The position numbers and the translations under genes are program-made. Below, one piece after another: positions 42,246-53,115 of a DNA stretch of 64,000 nucleotides. This stretch comes from Symbiodinium natans (lineage: Eukaryota > Sar > Dinophyceae > Suessiales > Symbiodiniaceae). The notes under the pieces are model-generated. The model worked only from the letters and a program-made list of their open reading frames with translations, was not told the DNA's origin and did no database searches. Numbering within the stretch: the stretch's first letter is position 1; each line of letters opens with the position of its first letter. Location: NCBI GenBank assembly GCA_905221605.1, contig CAJNDS010002608.1, positions 28,017-92,016 of the forward strand. The letters are read 5' to 3'.

Positions 42246-42787
42246 AACGAGAGACTTGTGCAAGCCGTGCTAGCATTGACGATGTATTGAAGAATCCTTG
42301 CACAAATCGCAAGCATCGCAGCATCGCGAAAAACGGCGTGCGCTGAGCCCTGTTCCCAGTGGCACAAAGTGGATACCAAATCTATCATATATACATACAT
42401 TAATTCTCAATACTCTTTTTATCTGTACATACATATATATATTCTATCTATTTTATCTAAATAATATGCATACTGCGTTGCTATTTGTCGTCGCATCCTG
42501 TCAGCGTCTCAATGTCCCCGCCTCCGCGAAGAAAGTTATCGACTGACGCTTTTCAGCCCCCGCGGCCTCCGACATCTTGCTTGCGTGATTTGGGTTTAGG
42601 ACTTGGATAGTTTCAAGTATGAAGCAAGAAGGGGAGGGGGGGGGGTGGATCATCTTCGAAATATCTTCCCCAGCTACAGCTATGGCAGAGATGTGAGGCA
42701 GCTTCCATAAAAGACTCTAAAGATAAACAACCATAAGATTTCAAGAAAATGCAGAGTTACAAGCTACACTCGCACTTCTTTCTATAA
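42246..42787. other. Spacer
   Basis: Includes an AT-rich patch at 42,385-42,475 and a G9 run near 42,638. No gene seen. Confidence 0.45.
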
Positions 42788-43191
42788 TCATTGGCTCCAA
42801 CCAAAACAGATGAGCTGTGCATCTGCCCGCACTGCACAAGTATGACGAAAACAAGCTGAGACCGCCAAAACTCGTCCCAAATCTGTTGGCACATCACACT
42901 GCCCAAACTCATTGTTTTCAAAGCACATGAGCTGTCCATCTGCCCGCACTGCACAAGTATGAAGAAAGCCAGCTGAGACCGCCAAAAGTCCCAAATCTGC
43001 TGGCACATCACACTGCCCATCGTCGTTGTTTCCAAAACAGATGAGTTGTCCATTTGCCCGCACTGCACAAGTATGATGATAGTGCGTTGAGACCGCCCAA
43101 ACTGGTCCCAAATCTGCTGGCACATCACACTGCCCATTTCTGTTGCTGCCAAAACAGATGAGTTGTCCATCTGAACGCAATGCACAGGTGC
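42788..43191 (-). pseudogene. RCC1-like repeat fragment
   Basis: Four tandem repeats of about 37 aa with the pattern CAVRADGQLICFGNNDDGQC then DVPADLG, the RCC1/alpha-tubulin-suppressor type blade seen in HERC-like proteins, which form beta-propellers. A full propeller needs about seven. The frame runs straight from the trinucleotide array (poly-Tyr in this frame) into the first blade and ends GWSQ-stop, so both sides look broken. The repeats are close copies of each other, suggesting recent tandem duplication. Confidence 0.8.
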
Positions 43192-43640
<449 letters not shown>

Positions 43641-43698
43641 GGGAAAACAGCAAGAAACACCGTGATCAGTGAAGGGCGTGTCACCTACAACAACAACA

Positions 43699-44108
<410 letters not shown>

Positions 44109-44540
44109 GGGGGTTCTTCGTTATGTGAGTTTGAGGTGTGGTGGATCTTAGGATGGCGTTGAGAGGATAGGTCGTATGATTGAACTTGGTGGTAAATTAA
44201 GTTACCATAATGGTAGCTATGTCATTATATAGGGGTCTTCTCAAGGGAGTACGTAAGGTGTTACGTTATAGTAGTATATTAGCTTCTGAAAATAAGAGAC
44301 AGAAGGATATGTCATAAGTAATAAGTCTTCCTTGCTATAGAAACATACATTAGGTTCCTTCACAAGAGCCCATTTATGCTGGCTAGATTGTGTGTTCTTA
44401 GCGCTAAGAATGATACAACAGAAACAACGAACAACAACAGGGTAATGGTAACCATGATGATAGTAATAACAATAATAATAACAATGACTTGCCACCACCT
44501 GCGGTTCCCTTACATTACGTGCGATTGCGGGGAATGCAGC

Positions 44541-44541
<1 letters not shown>
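44109..44541. other. Spacer between arrays
   Basis: Unique, fairly AT-rich sequence; AACAATAATAATAACAATG trinucleotides at 44,460-44,485. No gene seen. Confidence 0.5.
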
Positions 44542-44633
<92 letters not shown>

Positions 44634-44769
44634 GAGTAGTAGTAGTAGTAGGAGTAGTAGTAGTAGTAGTAGTAGGAGTAGTAGCAGTAGCAGTAGCAGT
44701 AGTAGTAGTACTCGTCGTTGTAGTAGTAGTAGTAGTAGTCGTAGTAGTAGTAGCAGTAGTAGTAGTAGC
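44542..44769 (+). repeat. (AGT)n array fused to the copia element
   Basis: About 76 AGT units with GAG and CGT variants. On the minus strand the copia frame runs directly into it (GGETPDEC, then poly-Tyr), marking the element's truncation point. Confidence 0.95.
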
Positions 44770-45517
44770 ATTCATCTGGTGTTTCACCTCCACACTCTTC
44801 CACCTTCATTGCATAGGACACAGGTGGCCCTTTCGGATATGGAGGAAGCTCATCATCCTTTGTAGAGGTCGGTTTTGAATCCAGTGCTGCTGATGGTGGT
44901 GGCATGGGCGGCGGCGACTCCGGTTCCACCAAAATGGTGGGGGCCACAGTGTCTAAAGGTGGTGGATCACGGGCAACTCTCACATGTGTGGTTTGGATGA
45001 AGGTGCCGGTGGACTTCAGGATCACATGCCCACCTCGGATGTCAGTGGCTGGCCCCAAATACTTCCCCTGAAGCCAGTGAGGACTCAAATCCTCAACATC
45101 GCCGGTCTTGTACTTCTTGACCTTCACGTACACCTTCGCCCCATAGGCCACAGGCATGGGTGGCACGATGCCCAATTTCTCACACCTTTGTTGGGCCGCT
45201 GCTGTCTGAATTGCCGTGGGCCAGTGTTCACGCGGAAGCCCAGCAGCATCGAGCAATATTCTCGCTCGTCTCTTCAGGAATCGAACTCCTGCTTCAGCCA
45301 CTCCATTTTCAGCTGGCTCCGAGCCTGTTGATGTTGTTGGCAGCATTCCTTGCGAAAGGATCCACTTCCTAACCAAGTTGCCACGAAATTCACCTCCTCG
45401 GTCAGCATGAACCCTCACTACCGGATACCCTAGCGCCTTAATGTCCACCACCATCTGTTGGATCGCCGGAAGCATAGTGGCAGCCTTTTTGTTTCGGACA
45501 GGCACACAGTAGTACAA
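44770..45517 (-). pseudogene. Integrase C-terminal part of the copia element
   Basis: Reads YYCVPVRNKKAATMLPAIQQ, then HADRGGEF (second catalytic Asp, residue 39 of this frame) and ENGVAEAGVRFLKRRAR (catalytic Glu, residue 75), giving D-x35-E spacing. A copia-like stretch AYGAKVYVKVKK and a Pro-rich linker follow, before the fusion to the trinucleotide array. It joins the upstream frame only through two frameshifts. Confidence 0.85.
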
Positions 45518-48500
45518 GGTCTCGGTCTCCAGGGGTTCCTTTGTTCCTCCACCACTGGAGGCAGCTCCACCTCACCTCCTCCTCTTCCTCCGGAAACTCA
45601 ACCTCTTCATCCGATAGTGTCTCCTCGGGCTCCTCCTCTTTCCAGTCATCTGGTATAGGGTGGCCTCGAACTTCATGGTGGACTTCCATCCCATCAGCTT
45701 TGGGAATCCTGAAAGCCCCAATGACAAAGTACTTGAAGAACTTTCCGTCAGGAGATCGCCCATGTCCACGAAGAGGTCCAGCAACATCCACACTCAGGAC
45801 ATAGCCTGAGGGGTGAAGGGTGCTCCTATGCCTCCTCCCCGTCGCTGCATTCCTCACGCAGATAGCACAGTCCCTCCTGAAAGGTTGGTGGTTCCGCATG
45901 ACGTGAAGTCTCCAGGCAGCATCGGCAGACATTTTTGAAAGTTTGATGCGACCACTGCCATCGGTGCGAAACACCCCAAACAATCCACTCACAACCTCCG
46001 TGAGCTCATTCTCCGCCACCATAGGGTTCGAAATGCCCATTTCATTCAGGTACAGCTGTGCATGGCCATCATCAACCCAAGCAATTCCAGGATCTTCAGC
46101 CGTACGAAACCTCCTCCTCTCCACCAAGAACTTAGGAATGCAACCACCCCGCTGGACCTGTCCAGCAGCCGCCAAAGCATGCAGGAACTGAAAGCGATTG
46201 CGGCGCTTCTCATACACGGCAAACTCGGCTGGAGTAGCCGCCACATCATGCGACAGGAGCGCCCCAATGCGACCATTAACTGCCGCCCACACCAGCACCT
46301 TCCACACCTTGGTGAAGTCGCCCATATTCATCATGGAACCCACATTCACATAGACCACATCCGTCAGGCGTCCCAACTGAAGCAAAGCATCACTGGGGCG
46401 GTAATAGCCAGGCGGGTCCCAACGAACCACCCATGTCGCCGCTCGAAGCAACCTCTTTCTTGTTCTTCGATTCAAGGCTATCTCCTTCATGCAATCCCAG
46501 GCGCTTTCCCGAGGGTGTCGGATCAACAGCTCCAATTGCAGCTCCTCAGCATCCCTGAAGAACGGGGCCTTTGAAAGAGCCTCTCGCCCAGCCATAATGT
46601 CCCCAGTGCTTGCATACTCGCAAAGGCATGCCCACCAGCTTGTTGTCACTTGGTTCAGGACGTTCAAGGACTCCATGGTAGCCTCCCTCAACGTTGGAAG
46701 CTGGGAAGCCTCAAGCTTGGAGATAAGAACATGCGCCGTCGTCGCATCAATCTCCGGGCATCCATCCACGACTTTGAGGGGCATGCTTCCACCTTCACCA
46801 TCCACCAGTTCGCAGCACGAAGGAGTCCAGTTAAGCTTGTAGCCCAGCTTCGAGATCACCTTACCCATCGGGACAATCATCTGGGTGACCTCATCGCTGC
46901 TCAGAAGGGTGCCCTGACTGTTCTGCTTCATGGTCGTCCGGGCATCACCAGCCAGTGCCACATTTACTTGTGTAGCTTGGTCCCATTCACTTTGGCTCAA
47001 AGGCGGTCGTAGAGCATGGGTAGCTCCGGAGTCCATCAGCGCTGCTCGTGGTGATGAGGTCGTGAAGGATTGGTGATCATCACCTCCAAACAAGATCTTC
47101 AAGGTGGGCTTGATCGCCTTCAGGTTCTTAATCTCATCCCACAACTTCATAACCTTCACGAACACTTCTGGCTTTTCCTCAGTCGCAACCTTTCTAGTCG
47201 TTGGCGTGGAGGTAGGTGTCGTAGGAGTAGTCGTGGATGTCGCATCACCTTTGTCTCCCTTTCCCTTTCCTTTGGCAGCTCCTCCACCAGGTGCCCGGCA
47301 TTCTCGCACCTTGTGTGTTGTGGAACCACAAGCCAAGCAGCGCCGAGATCGTTCACCCCGTTCAAGGCTCGCCCATGTATGGGGGTAGCGGCAAGTATTC
47401 CCCCGTCGACATCCTTTGTCGCCAGCGAAGAATTTGCACACACCCTTAGAAGTGGAAGATGTGGGGGTCGAAGGACTATACGGGGTTGTAGACGATGCCG
47501 CCTCCGAAGTTGCCGCCAAAGCCTTCAGTCTCGGAGGTACTTCATTCCCCTTGTTCACCCCCAATCTCGCTTGCTGTTCCATTTCAGCCTGCAGATGTTG
47601 GGAAAAGGACGTTATACTGCTGGAAGTGGGACACACATCCACCTGCAAGTTGCTCCTCACCAAACTCACCCTGAACGACAGCTCTGGATCTGACTTCACC
47701 ACCAAGGCTGTTATCCGATCCAGGCCTTGCAGCAGGACCGACGGATCCGGTTCCGCAATCCCAATCGCCTGAGCCCGTCTCCTCCAAAGAGACCATTTTC
47801 GCAGAGTGTCCACCGCCTCCATTGCCGTCTCACATTCTTGAGGATGCTCCAAACTGGTCAAAACCAGTGTTTTCTCCTGCCTATTGCCCGGTTGATAAGT
47901 GGCAGACAGCTTGCACAAAAGGCCGACAGTGTGCACATCTCCCACCGCAATGGCTTCCTCCTTCACTTGAGCAGGAATTGCGCCCAGAACCATCGCAGTT
48001 GCCCGTCGTTCCACGCGACTCCACTCCGGCTTGCCCAAAGCTGAGACCACTGGCTTCAGTCGGACCTTCTCCAAAGGTGTAGACACCGAAAACCGTGCAT
48101 ACCAATCCGAAACATCCTTCAGGGTCATCGTCCACCAATGGCTTGATGTGTCACTCAAGTCCTCCATGATCGGGGTGATGTGGGTAAGCCAGTTCAAAAG
48201 GTCGATGCTTCCCGTGGAAGGGGTGTACGCTGGGAGTTGAGGTAGCTCAGAAATACCCGGCTTCACTGCTTCAGGTCGCTCACTCTTGCTATGCTGATTC
48301 TGGAGCAACGACTCTATGCCACGGGCCATCGCAGTCAACACCTGATCATTGGAAGAACTTGGATTTCGTCCTGCAGGCAGAGATGATGCGTCCTGTCGTG
48401 GTTGTTGTGTAGGTTCAGGTGACGGAGACCGAGGTGCACCTAGACCAAATAGCCCTTGCAAAAACGACCGACTCTGTGGCACTTGCACATCTGTTTGTAC

Positions 48501-48563
48501 AGCATTAGGACCAGGACCAGGTGTAGGATGGTTCTGCGGAACTCCTGGTTGAGCTCCCGCCAC
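45438..48563 (-). CDS. Copia gag-protease-integrase polyprotein part
   Basis: About 1,041 codons. Gag core around residues 110-330; a CCCH finger at C376-C385-C391-H395; a CCHC knuckle at C409-C412-H417-C422; the aspartic protease motif MDSGATHAL (D511); integrase HHCC-like H887, H892, C899, C902; first integrase Asp D926 in SVDVAGPL; then an acid-rich insert (EEEPEETLSDEEVEFPEEEE). After about residue 996 the frame is shifted. Having both a CCCH and a CCHC finger is unusual for copia in general. The GTG taken as start is arbitrary; the frame should follow on from the upstream gag part. Confidence 0.9.
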   Translation of the reverse strand: MAGAQPGVPQNHPTPGPGPNAVQTDVQVPQSRSFLQGLFGLGAPRSPSPEPTQQPRQDASSLPAGRNPSSSNDQVLTAMARGIESLLQNQHSKSERPEAVKPGISELPQLPAYTPSTGSIDLLNWLTHITPIMEDLSDTSSHWWTMTLKDVSDWYARFSVSTPLEKVRLKPVVSALGKPEWSRVERRATAMVLGAIPAQVKEEAIAVGDVHTVGLLCKLSATYQPGNRQEKTLVLTSLEHPQECETAMEAVDTLRKWSLWRRRAQAIGIAEPDPSVLLQGLDRITALVVKSDPELSFRVSLVRSNLQVDVCPTSSSITSFSQHLQAEMEQQARLGVNKGNEVPPRLKALAATSEAASSTTPYSPSTPTSSTSKGVCKFFAGDKGCRRGNTCRYPHTWASLERGERSRRCLACGSTTHKVRECRAPGGGAAKGKGKGDKGDATSTTTPTTPTSTPTTRKVATEEKPEVFVKVMKLWDEIKNLKAIKPTLKILFGGDDHQSFTTSSPRAALMDSGATHALRPPLSQSEWDQATQVNVALAGDARTTMKQNSQGTLLSSDEVTQMIVPMGKVISKLGYKLNWTPSCCELVDGEGGSMPLKVVDGCPEIDATTAHVLISKLEASQLPTLREATMESLNVLNQVTTSWWACLCEYASTGDIMAGREALSKAPFFRDAEELQLELLIRHPRESAWDCMKEIALNRRTRKRLLRAATWVVRWDPPGYYRPSDALLQLGRLTDVVYVNVGSMMNMGDFTKVWKVLVWAAVNGRIGALLSHDVAATPAEFAVYEKRRNRFQFLHALAAAGQVQRGGCIPKFLVERRRFRTAEDPGIAWVDDGHAQLYLNEMGISNPMVAENELTEVVSGLFGVFRTDGSGRIKLSKMSADAAWRLHVMRNHQPFRRDCAICVRNAATGRRHRSTLHPSGYVLSVDVAGPLRGHGRSPDGKFFKYFVIGAFRIPKADGMEVHHEVRGHPIPDDWKEEEPEETLSDEEVEFPEEEEEVRWSCLQWWRNKGTPGDRDLVLLCACPKQKGCHYASGDPTDGGGH

Positions 48564-48564
48564 A

Positions 48565-49680
48565 TTAGGTCACACTAGGAAGGAGAAGTGAAGCAGACCC
48601 CATCGCTTGTCTCTCACCCGCCGAATAATCTTGGAAATGCTGCAGCATGCTTCCACTGGTACCCACCGAAAGGCCAGGTGGTGGACCAGGTGTAGGATGG
48701 TTCTGTGGAACTCCTTGTTGAGCTTTCGCCACTTGCGCTACAGGATTGGTGGCCATTCGCTCTTCCATCCTTTCCAGCTGCAACCTGAGCGACCTTGCCT
48801 CATCCATGGCCTCCTCGGTTTTCCGTCGCTCATCTTGAATCTTTCCCATCATTCCAGTATACAGCTCATTCATTTGGAAAACTGTTGCTCCCTCAGCGGA
48901 GCCATCACCTTGGCCATACCCAGTGGTACGTGGCCTCAGCCAAGGATTCTCATGCATCGGACTCCAAGCCGTATGCACTTCCACTCGCCGTTGTTGGAAA
49001 AATTCGCCCAACCTTGAAAACCACATCGCTGCACGACTCGTACGAGCTGCCTCGGCGGTCCTCTGAAGGGCATTCGCTGCTGATGCCGGAGACTGAAGAG
49101 GTGAGGGTTGCAACCATGCTCTATCTGTAAGCCCAGATCCCATTGTCCACGGCGGTTCCATATCTGTTGCCCCCATTGTAGCAGACCTAGGCCCCAAGCC
49201 CATTCCACCAGACTGTAAAACCTCTCCAACTCCACTGCTCACATGCGATGACATTCCCACTGCTTCAACCCCAGACTGTGCATTCGCAGGCGCTGAACCA
49301 TGTGCACCGTTCATGAAAACTGCATCATTTCCAGGGGCGACACCAGGCCCATCAGCCACCGAAGTTGCACATGGGGCACGACCAGGCCCTGAATTCTCAG
49401 GCACTGATTGCACTCCAGTCTCAGGCGCTGATCTGTGACCATTCAAGGTTGCTGCAGCTGTACCCAACTGTTGCCCATCCTGTCTTCCATAATCAGGACC
49501 ATGATCTTCACCAGAGAGCCTTGGGCCGCTTGGGCTCATAACCTGCTGACGAGCAGCAGGTGAGCCAGCAGATTCAGCAACCATGGGGAATGCCATCGCT
49601 CGAATTTTCCGCTTCAGGCATGAGAGATCTGACAAATGCCCTCTGAATGTTCTGCTTCGCAGGGCCTGCTGTGCTGCCAT
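48565..49680 (-). CDS. Copia gag N-terminal part
   Basis: 371 codons from ATG 49680; a better start may be the ATG at 49596 (MAFPMVAESAGSPAARQQVM). Gly/Ala/Ser-rich first half, then PMHENPWLRPRTTGYGQGDG and a coiled coil QDERRKTEEAMDEARSLRLQ. It ends in TAA at 48,567. GVPQNHPTPGP occurs both near its end and at the start of the next frame. The two frames can be joined by a 1-nt shift or by a 73-nt GT-AG intron at 48,545-48,617. Confidence 0.8.
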   Translation of the reverse strand: MAAQQALRSRTFRGHLSDLSCLKRKIRAMAFPMVAESAGSPAARQQVMSPSGPRLSGEDHGPDYGRQDGQQLGTAAATLNGHRSAPETGVQSVPENSGPGRAPCATSVADGPGVAPGNDAVFMNGAHGSAPANAQSGVEAVGMSSHVSSGVGEVLQSGGMGLGPRSATMGATDMEPPWTMGSGLTDRAWLQPSPLQSPASAANALQRTAEAARTSRAAMWFSRLGEFFQQRRVEVHTAWSPMHENPWLRPRTTGYGQGDGSAEGATVFQMNELYTGMMGKIQDERRKTEEAMDEARSLRLQLERMEERMATNPVAQVAKAQQGVPQNHPTPGPPPGLSVGTSGSMLQHFQDYSAGERQAMGSASLLLPSVT

Positions 49681-49760
49681 GCTACATGTTTGATTTGCAT
49701 GGCTTGCTGTGCTGCCACGCTATGTTTGATTTGCATGACTTGCTGTGCGGCCATGCGATG
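49663..49760. repeat. 36-38 bp tandem repeat x2.7
   Basis: Starts at 49663 (GGCCTGCTGTGCTGCC), 49701 and 49737; each unit carries ATGTTTGATTTGCATG. It overlaps the possible upstream ATG of gag. Confidence 0.85.
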
Positions 49761-49878
49761 TACATCGAGCCCTCACGCTCACATGAATTCAAGGTTGACA
49801 TGAGAAGGACTCTTCATCATGAGGGCTTTAGGGTTTGAGGTTTAAGGTACAAAAAGTATGAGCCCTAAACCCTTAACC

Positions 49879-49887
49879 CTATATAAA
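49879..49887 (+). promoter_or_regulatory. TATA-like CTATATAAA
   Basis: CTATATAAACCCC lies 44 nt before the ATG at 49931. Dinoflagellates are thought rarely to use TATA boxes, and the motif arises easily next to CCCTAAA, so this is weak. Confidence 0.2.
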
Positions 49888-49930
49888 CCCCGGTGTGTGA
49901 CGCGAAAAACCACTTGTTCATTGGGTGACC

Positions 49931-50309
49931 ATGAATAGTGATGACATCAGAGCAACAAGTTGGTTGGCAATGGTAGTAAAGGTGGAGGATGCGCTCCACT
50001 GGATCCGCAGGCACGAGGCCGGCTCCTTCTCCTTTGGCCGCTACCGGCCGCCGCCTCTGGTGCGTTAACCTCACGAAACTTCTGCAGCCAACGAAGAGAC
50101 TCTTTCGGCCGCTCGTCCCCGTTTTGTGGTCGGACTCCCTCGCTGCGCTGGAGGCATCATGGGAGCTGGCAGGATTCCATTTAGTGTTCAGTCCAAAGGC
50201 CTTAACCCAAGTAGCCCGAGTTCCTATAAAGCCCGAAAATCATAAAAATAGCCCTGCAAACCCTGGAAGTTCTAAAGATCCCATAGGCCTAAAACCCCGA
50301 CTATCCTGA
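49931..50309 (+). CDS. ATG-start gene model with 28-nt intron
   Basis: Exon 1 49931-50059: MNSDDIRATSWLAMVVKVED and HWIRRHEAGSFSFGRYRPPP. Donor CTG/GTGCGT; acceptor CTTCTGCAG at 50087. Exon 2 from 50088: PTKRLFRPLVPVLWSDSLAA and LEASWELAGFHLVFSPKAL, with a stop at 50309. Phase 0 to 0, 117 codons with stop. A 28-nt intron would be extraordinarily short. The alternative is a frameshift: without splicing, exon 1 ends VR-stop. The last 30 codons look repeat-derived, so a GC donor near 50,200 is possible. Not recognised. Confidence 0.5.
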
Positions 50310-50678
50310 AGCCTTGAAAGTTTAGCCCTAAGCCCTCAACCCCGATCCCTGAGTCCCAGAATGAATGGGGCGGCACCAGCGAACCCCCTACTTAGACCCT
50401 AAACCCAAACAGACCCCGAATCCCTATACCCTGAACGGCAAAACCCCAAAACCCCAAACCCTGAAACTCTTGGTGCACGGCGGGCGAGCGAGCCTAAAAC
50501 CCTAAGCCCTAAATACTCAAAGCCTAAACCATCAAACCCTAAACCCTAAAACCCTGAGCCTTATGAGTGGGCCCTTTATCTGGGCCACCAAACCCTGAAC
50601 CCAAAACTCTCCGTACGTGGACGTAAAACCGACCCTAAACCCGAAACCCTAAACCCGAAACCCTTTAGACCCAAGAAA
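50310..50678. other. CCCTAAA-like spacer
   Basis: Degenerate CCCTAAACC words throughout. No gene seen. Confidence 0.6.
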
Positions 50679-50761
50679 CTGTAGCTGCCAAGACGTGTTC
50701 AGCCTCCAGGTCCGCCGGCAGTGGCCGGTACAGCAGGAACGTTAACACCAGGGCGAGAATC
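50679..50761 (-). CDS. Exon core, membrane helix
   Basis: Acceptor ACCGCTCAG, donor ACA/GTTTCT. Reads ILALVLTFLLYRPLPADLEA then EHVLAAT. TTTAGGG repeats lie directly on the right and CCCTTTAGACCC on the left. Confidence 0.5.
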
Positions 50762-51023
50762 CTGAGCGGTTTAGGGTTTAGGGCTTAGGGCTGAGGGCTT
50801 AGAGTGATTTAGTCTTGTGAATGGAAGCCAAGGGGCCATGGTACCCCCACCACCCCCCCTGTGGCGTGGTGGTGGGGCATAGGGTTAAGGGCTTTTAGGG
50901 TAGGGGCTGAGGTTTAGGCGTTTAGGGCTTTAGAGTTTTCTGGTAGGGTTGGATTTGGATTTTAAAGTGTTTGTTGAGGGATTTTAGGTCTTTAGGTTTT
51001 CGGGGTGTGTAGGATTTACTTGC

Positions 51024-51188
51024 CTCCCTGAACTCGTAGTGCAAGCCCAGCGTCGCCGAGTGAAATTGAAAACTGAGCAGAGCTGAAATTTGCACATGCA
51101 TGACCTCAGTCAGCTGTCCCAACTTCCTGTGAGGGTCGCGGGCCCCTAAATCACGGAACGCCGCAGCCAGCATCACTCCATCCCTACC
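51024..51188 (-). CDS. Strong candidate exon with GCAAGT donor
   Basis: Reads VMLAAAFRDLGARDPHRKLG, QLTEVMHVQISALLSFQFHS and ATLGLHYEFRE, then GAG/GCAAGT (GC donor). Acceptor GTGGGTAG. Not recognised. The rest of the open frame, toward 50,922, is translated TTTAGGG. Confidence 0.55.
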
Positions 51189-51509
51189 CACAGAAAAAAG
51201 CAACACTTCGATTCATGCAACAAACATTCTTCTTGTGTTTCTCCGGCCATCAGCATGCTGCGATTTCGGATTCGAGGCGTCCTATTTATTGGGTTCTTGG
51301 GGAGCTTCACTAAACTATGATCCCTTTTGGGGATCCCATTGTACTACGGAGCCTCGTACATAGGGCACCCAAAAAGAGCCCATGATCTAGAGAATAGCCC
51401 TTTTAGGGCCTTAGGAATTCAGCCGAATGTGCCGAGGAGGGGCCCTGCATGTGCTAGGGGGTTTGGAGCTTTCCGGGTTGAGGCTTTTGTAGGAATCTAG
51501 GTTAAGGGC

Positions 51510-52099
51510 TCAAGGTGTCGGGGCTCTTGGACGTCCTGCTGGCTGCTGGACTGCTGCCTTTGCTGAGTGCCCTGCTTCCGCGTCCGTGGGGTTGTCCTCA
51601 GTCGAAGCTGAAACTGAGGAAGCTCCAAGTCCCCGGGGCCCTCCTTTAAAGACCCCAAACTTGGTATATTCCCGCTTATCTAACACCTTAAGCCCCCCAA
51701 CTGCCCCAAAGTCCTCACTGGTGCCGCCCTGGCTCATCCACGAAGAGGGGTGGGATGACGAAGGAAAGGGAGCCACCCACAAAGTTCATCAAGTTGGAGA
51801 TCATCGCCTGGGAATTCTGGGGTGTTGGGGGGCAACTTCGGAAGTGGAGGGTTCAAAGGACTACTCAGCTGGGGCTCCGGGATGTCCGACACTTTTGCAA
51901 GATGTCCGGAAAGTTGAGGCAGCAAAGGACTCTCAACCCAAACAGTATGGAACAGCTCCAAGGTCCCAGACTAGGAGCTTGGGGGAAGTTTGTGATCTAT
52001 GACACAAGGTGGGTGCACGGGAGTAAGATTCCTCTGATGGCAGCATGCCGGCGCAAGTACCCTGAACCTTCAACCCTAGACCCTATCACTAGCCACTGA
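51510..52099. other. Coding-like region, strand unresolved
   Basis: Open on both strands: plus KFIKLEIIAWEFWGVGGQLR and VEAAKDSQPKQYG; minus SQGGTSEDFGAVGGLKVLDK and STEDNPTDAEAGHSAKAAVQ, ending at a stop. At least one exon is likely. Confidence 0.35.
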
Positions 52100-52112
52100 G
52101 CCCTCACCCTGC

Positions 52113-52757
52113 TTAATCCAAGCGAGTCGCTGCCGCTGGCCTCTCGCTCCTGAGTTGTAGAACGTGTGATAACGTTAGACCCACGGCGAGGGTGTAGGAC
52201 TTTGCAAGAGCTTGGGCTTGAAGTGCTTCTGGCGCTCATAAGGAGCTACAGGGCTTCATAGGTTTCTGTGGGTTGTGTGGCTTCGGGGTGTAGTTTTTTG
52301 TGTTCTCTGAAAACCCCAGGCCCCATCTCCTCTATTCATGCAGTCATGGATTTGTAAACCCTGAACATCGCAAAGCCCGAAGAACCCCTACAAATCCTAG
52401 AGCCCCTAGCGTCTAGAACGAGAGTTGGAGGGTTTACAGTTGAGGGTAGGAACCATCATGAAGATTGATCTGAAAGGCAACGAGTCTTTGGCGGGGTAGG
52501 GCGGCGCCTCCTTCGACTTCATCTTCCAAAACCTACTAAAGACGCTCTGATAATACAGGGGCCTTAATAATTAGAATAGGGTTTTGGGGGGTTATTATAG
52601 TATATATTTCTATATAGGGACCATAAGGGAATATGATCAGTAAGAATTCCCACCCCCTATAAGACAACTTCGGCCGGACGTCGGAGGAAACCAGTCGGCA
52701 CCCATTTCGGAGGTGCAGTTCACCAGCAGCGGCTGGCCTCCATTCACACATCTCTTC
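52113..52757 (-). CDS. Candidate exons 52669-52757, 52434-52532, 52113-52237
   Basis: Exon 1 reads VNGGQPLLVNCTSEMGADWF and PPTSGR before A/GTTGTC; its acceptor lies directly beside a CCCTAAA array on this strand. Exon 2 reads VLEDEVEGGAALPRQRLVAF and QINLHDGSYPQL-stop. Exon 3 reads PEALQAQALAKSYTLAVGLT and LSHVLQLRSERPAAATRLD. A family B element fills the first intron. Phases at the borders given do not match, so details are wrong somewhere. Not recognised. Confidence 0.4.
52555..52668 (+). mobile_element. Family B element
   Basis: GGGGCCTTAATAATTAGAAT at the left; CCATAAGGGAATATGATCAG and AATTCCCACCCCCTAT at the right. On the minus strand it begins at a possible GTTGTC donor and ends near TGTATTATCAG, so it may be an intron. 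Confidence 0.7.
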
Positions 52758-52761
52758 CGGG

Positions 52762-52824
52762 TTTAGGGTTTAGGGTTTAGGGTTTAGGGTTTAGGGTTTA
52801 GGGTTTAGGGTTTAGGGTTTAGGG
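52762..52824 (+). repeat. TTTAGGG x9
   Basis: 63 nt perfect array, directly upstream (in minus sense) of the exon at 52,669. Confidence 0.97.
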
Positions 52825-53115
52825 CTGGGTGCAGGGTTTGGGGGGGAGATGGCAACAAGCAACGTTAGATTACCAGCGCGTGCTTTTGCAAGGCCCAGGC
52901 AATCTGGAATACATTGAGCCACTACCTGAAACGATACACAACAAAACCTAAGCCACCAAACCCTTCAAAACTCTAAGCCCTTAATCCTATAATAGCACAA
53001 AAGGTGTTGCAATCCAAATGCCCCTTTATAAGCATGATCTAAGGCTGCACCCGTTCGCACCTAGAGCGCACAGCCCCTGGCCGGCCAGCAGAAGCCTCGG
53101 GTTTAGTGACTCTGC

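Larger units (their letters stand above)
44770..49680 (-). mobile_element. Ty1/copia-type retrotransposon, truncated and frameshifted
   Basis: About 4.9 kb covering gag, protease and integrase in copia order. It stops before reverse transcriptase and RNase H, where the AGT array begins, and no LTR pair was seen. At least three frame breaks: near 48,565, and two between about 45,575 and 45,530. The element can no longer encode its own polymerase. Confidence 0.9.

Noticed and set aside
41824-42324. 166-codon minus-strand frame
   Set aside because: Its tail is translated CCCTAAA-like sequence and its middle is antisense to the better plus-strand exon at 42,072-42,239.
45458-49130. Many plus-strand frames of 60-207 codons opposite the copia element
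   Set aside because: Shadows of the minus-strand polyprotein; no motifs of their own.
49879-49887. TATA box as proof of a promoter
   Set aside because: The motif appears easily beside CCCTAAA and dinoflagellates seldom use TATA; kept only as a low-confidence feature.
52555-52668. Family B element as a clean intron between the 52.4 and 52.7 kb exons
   Set aside because: The exon phases on either side do not match for any border pair tried, so only its position is reported.
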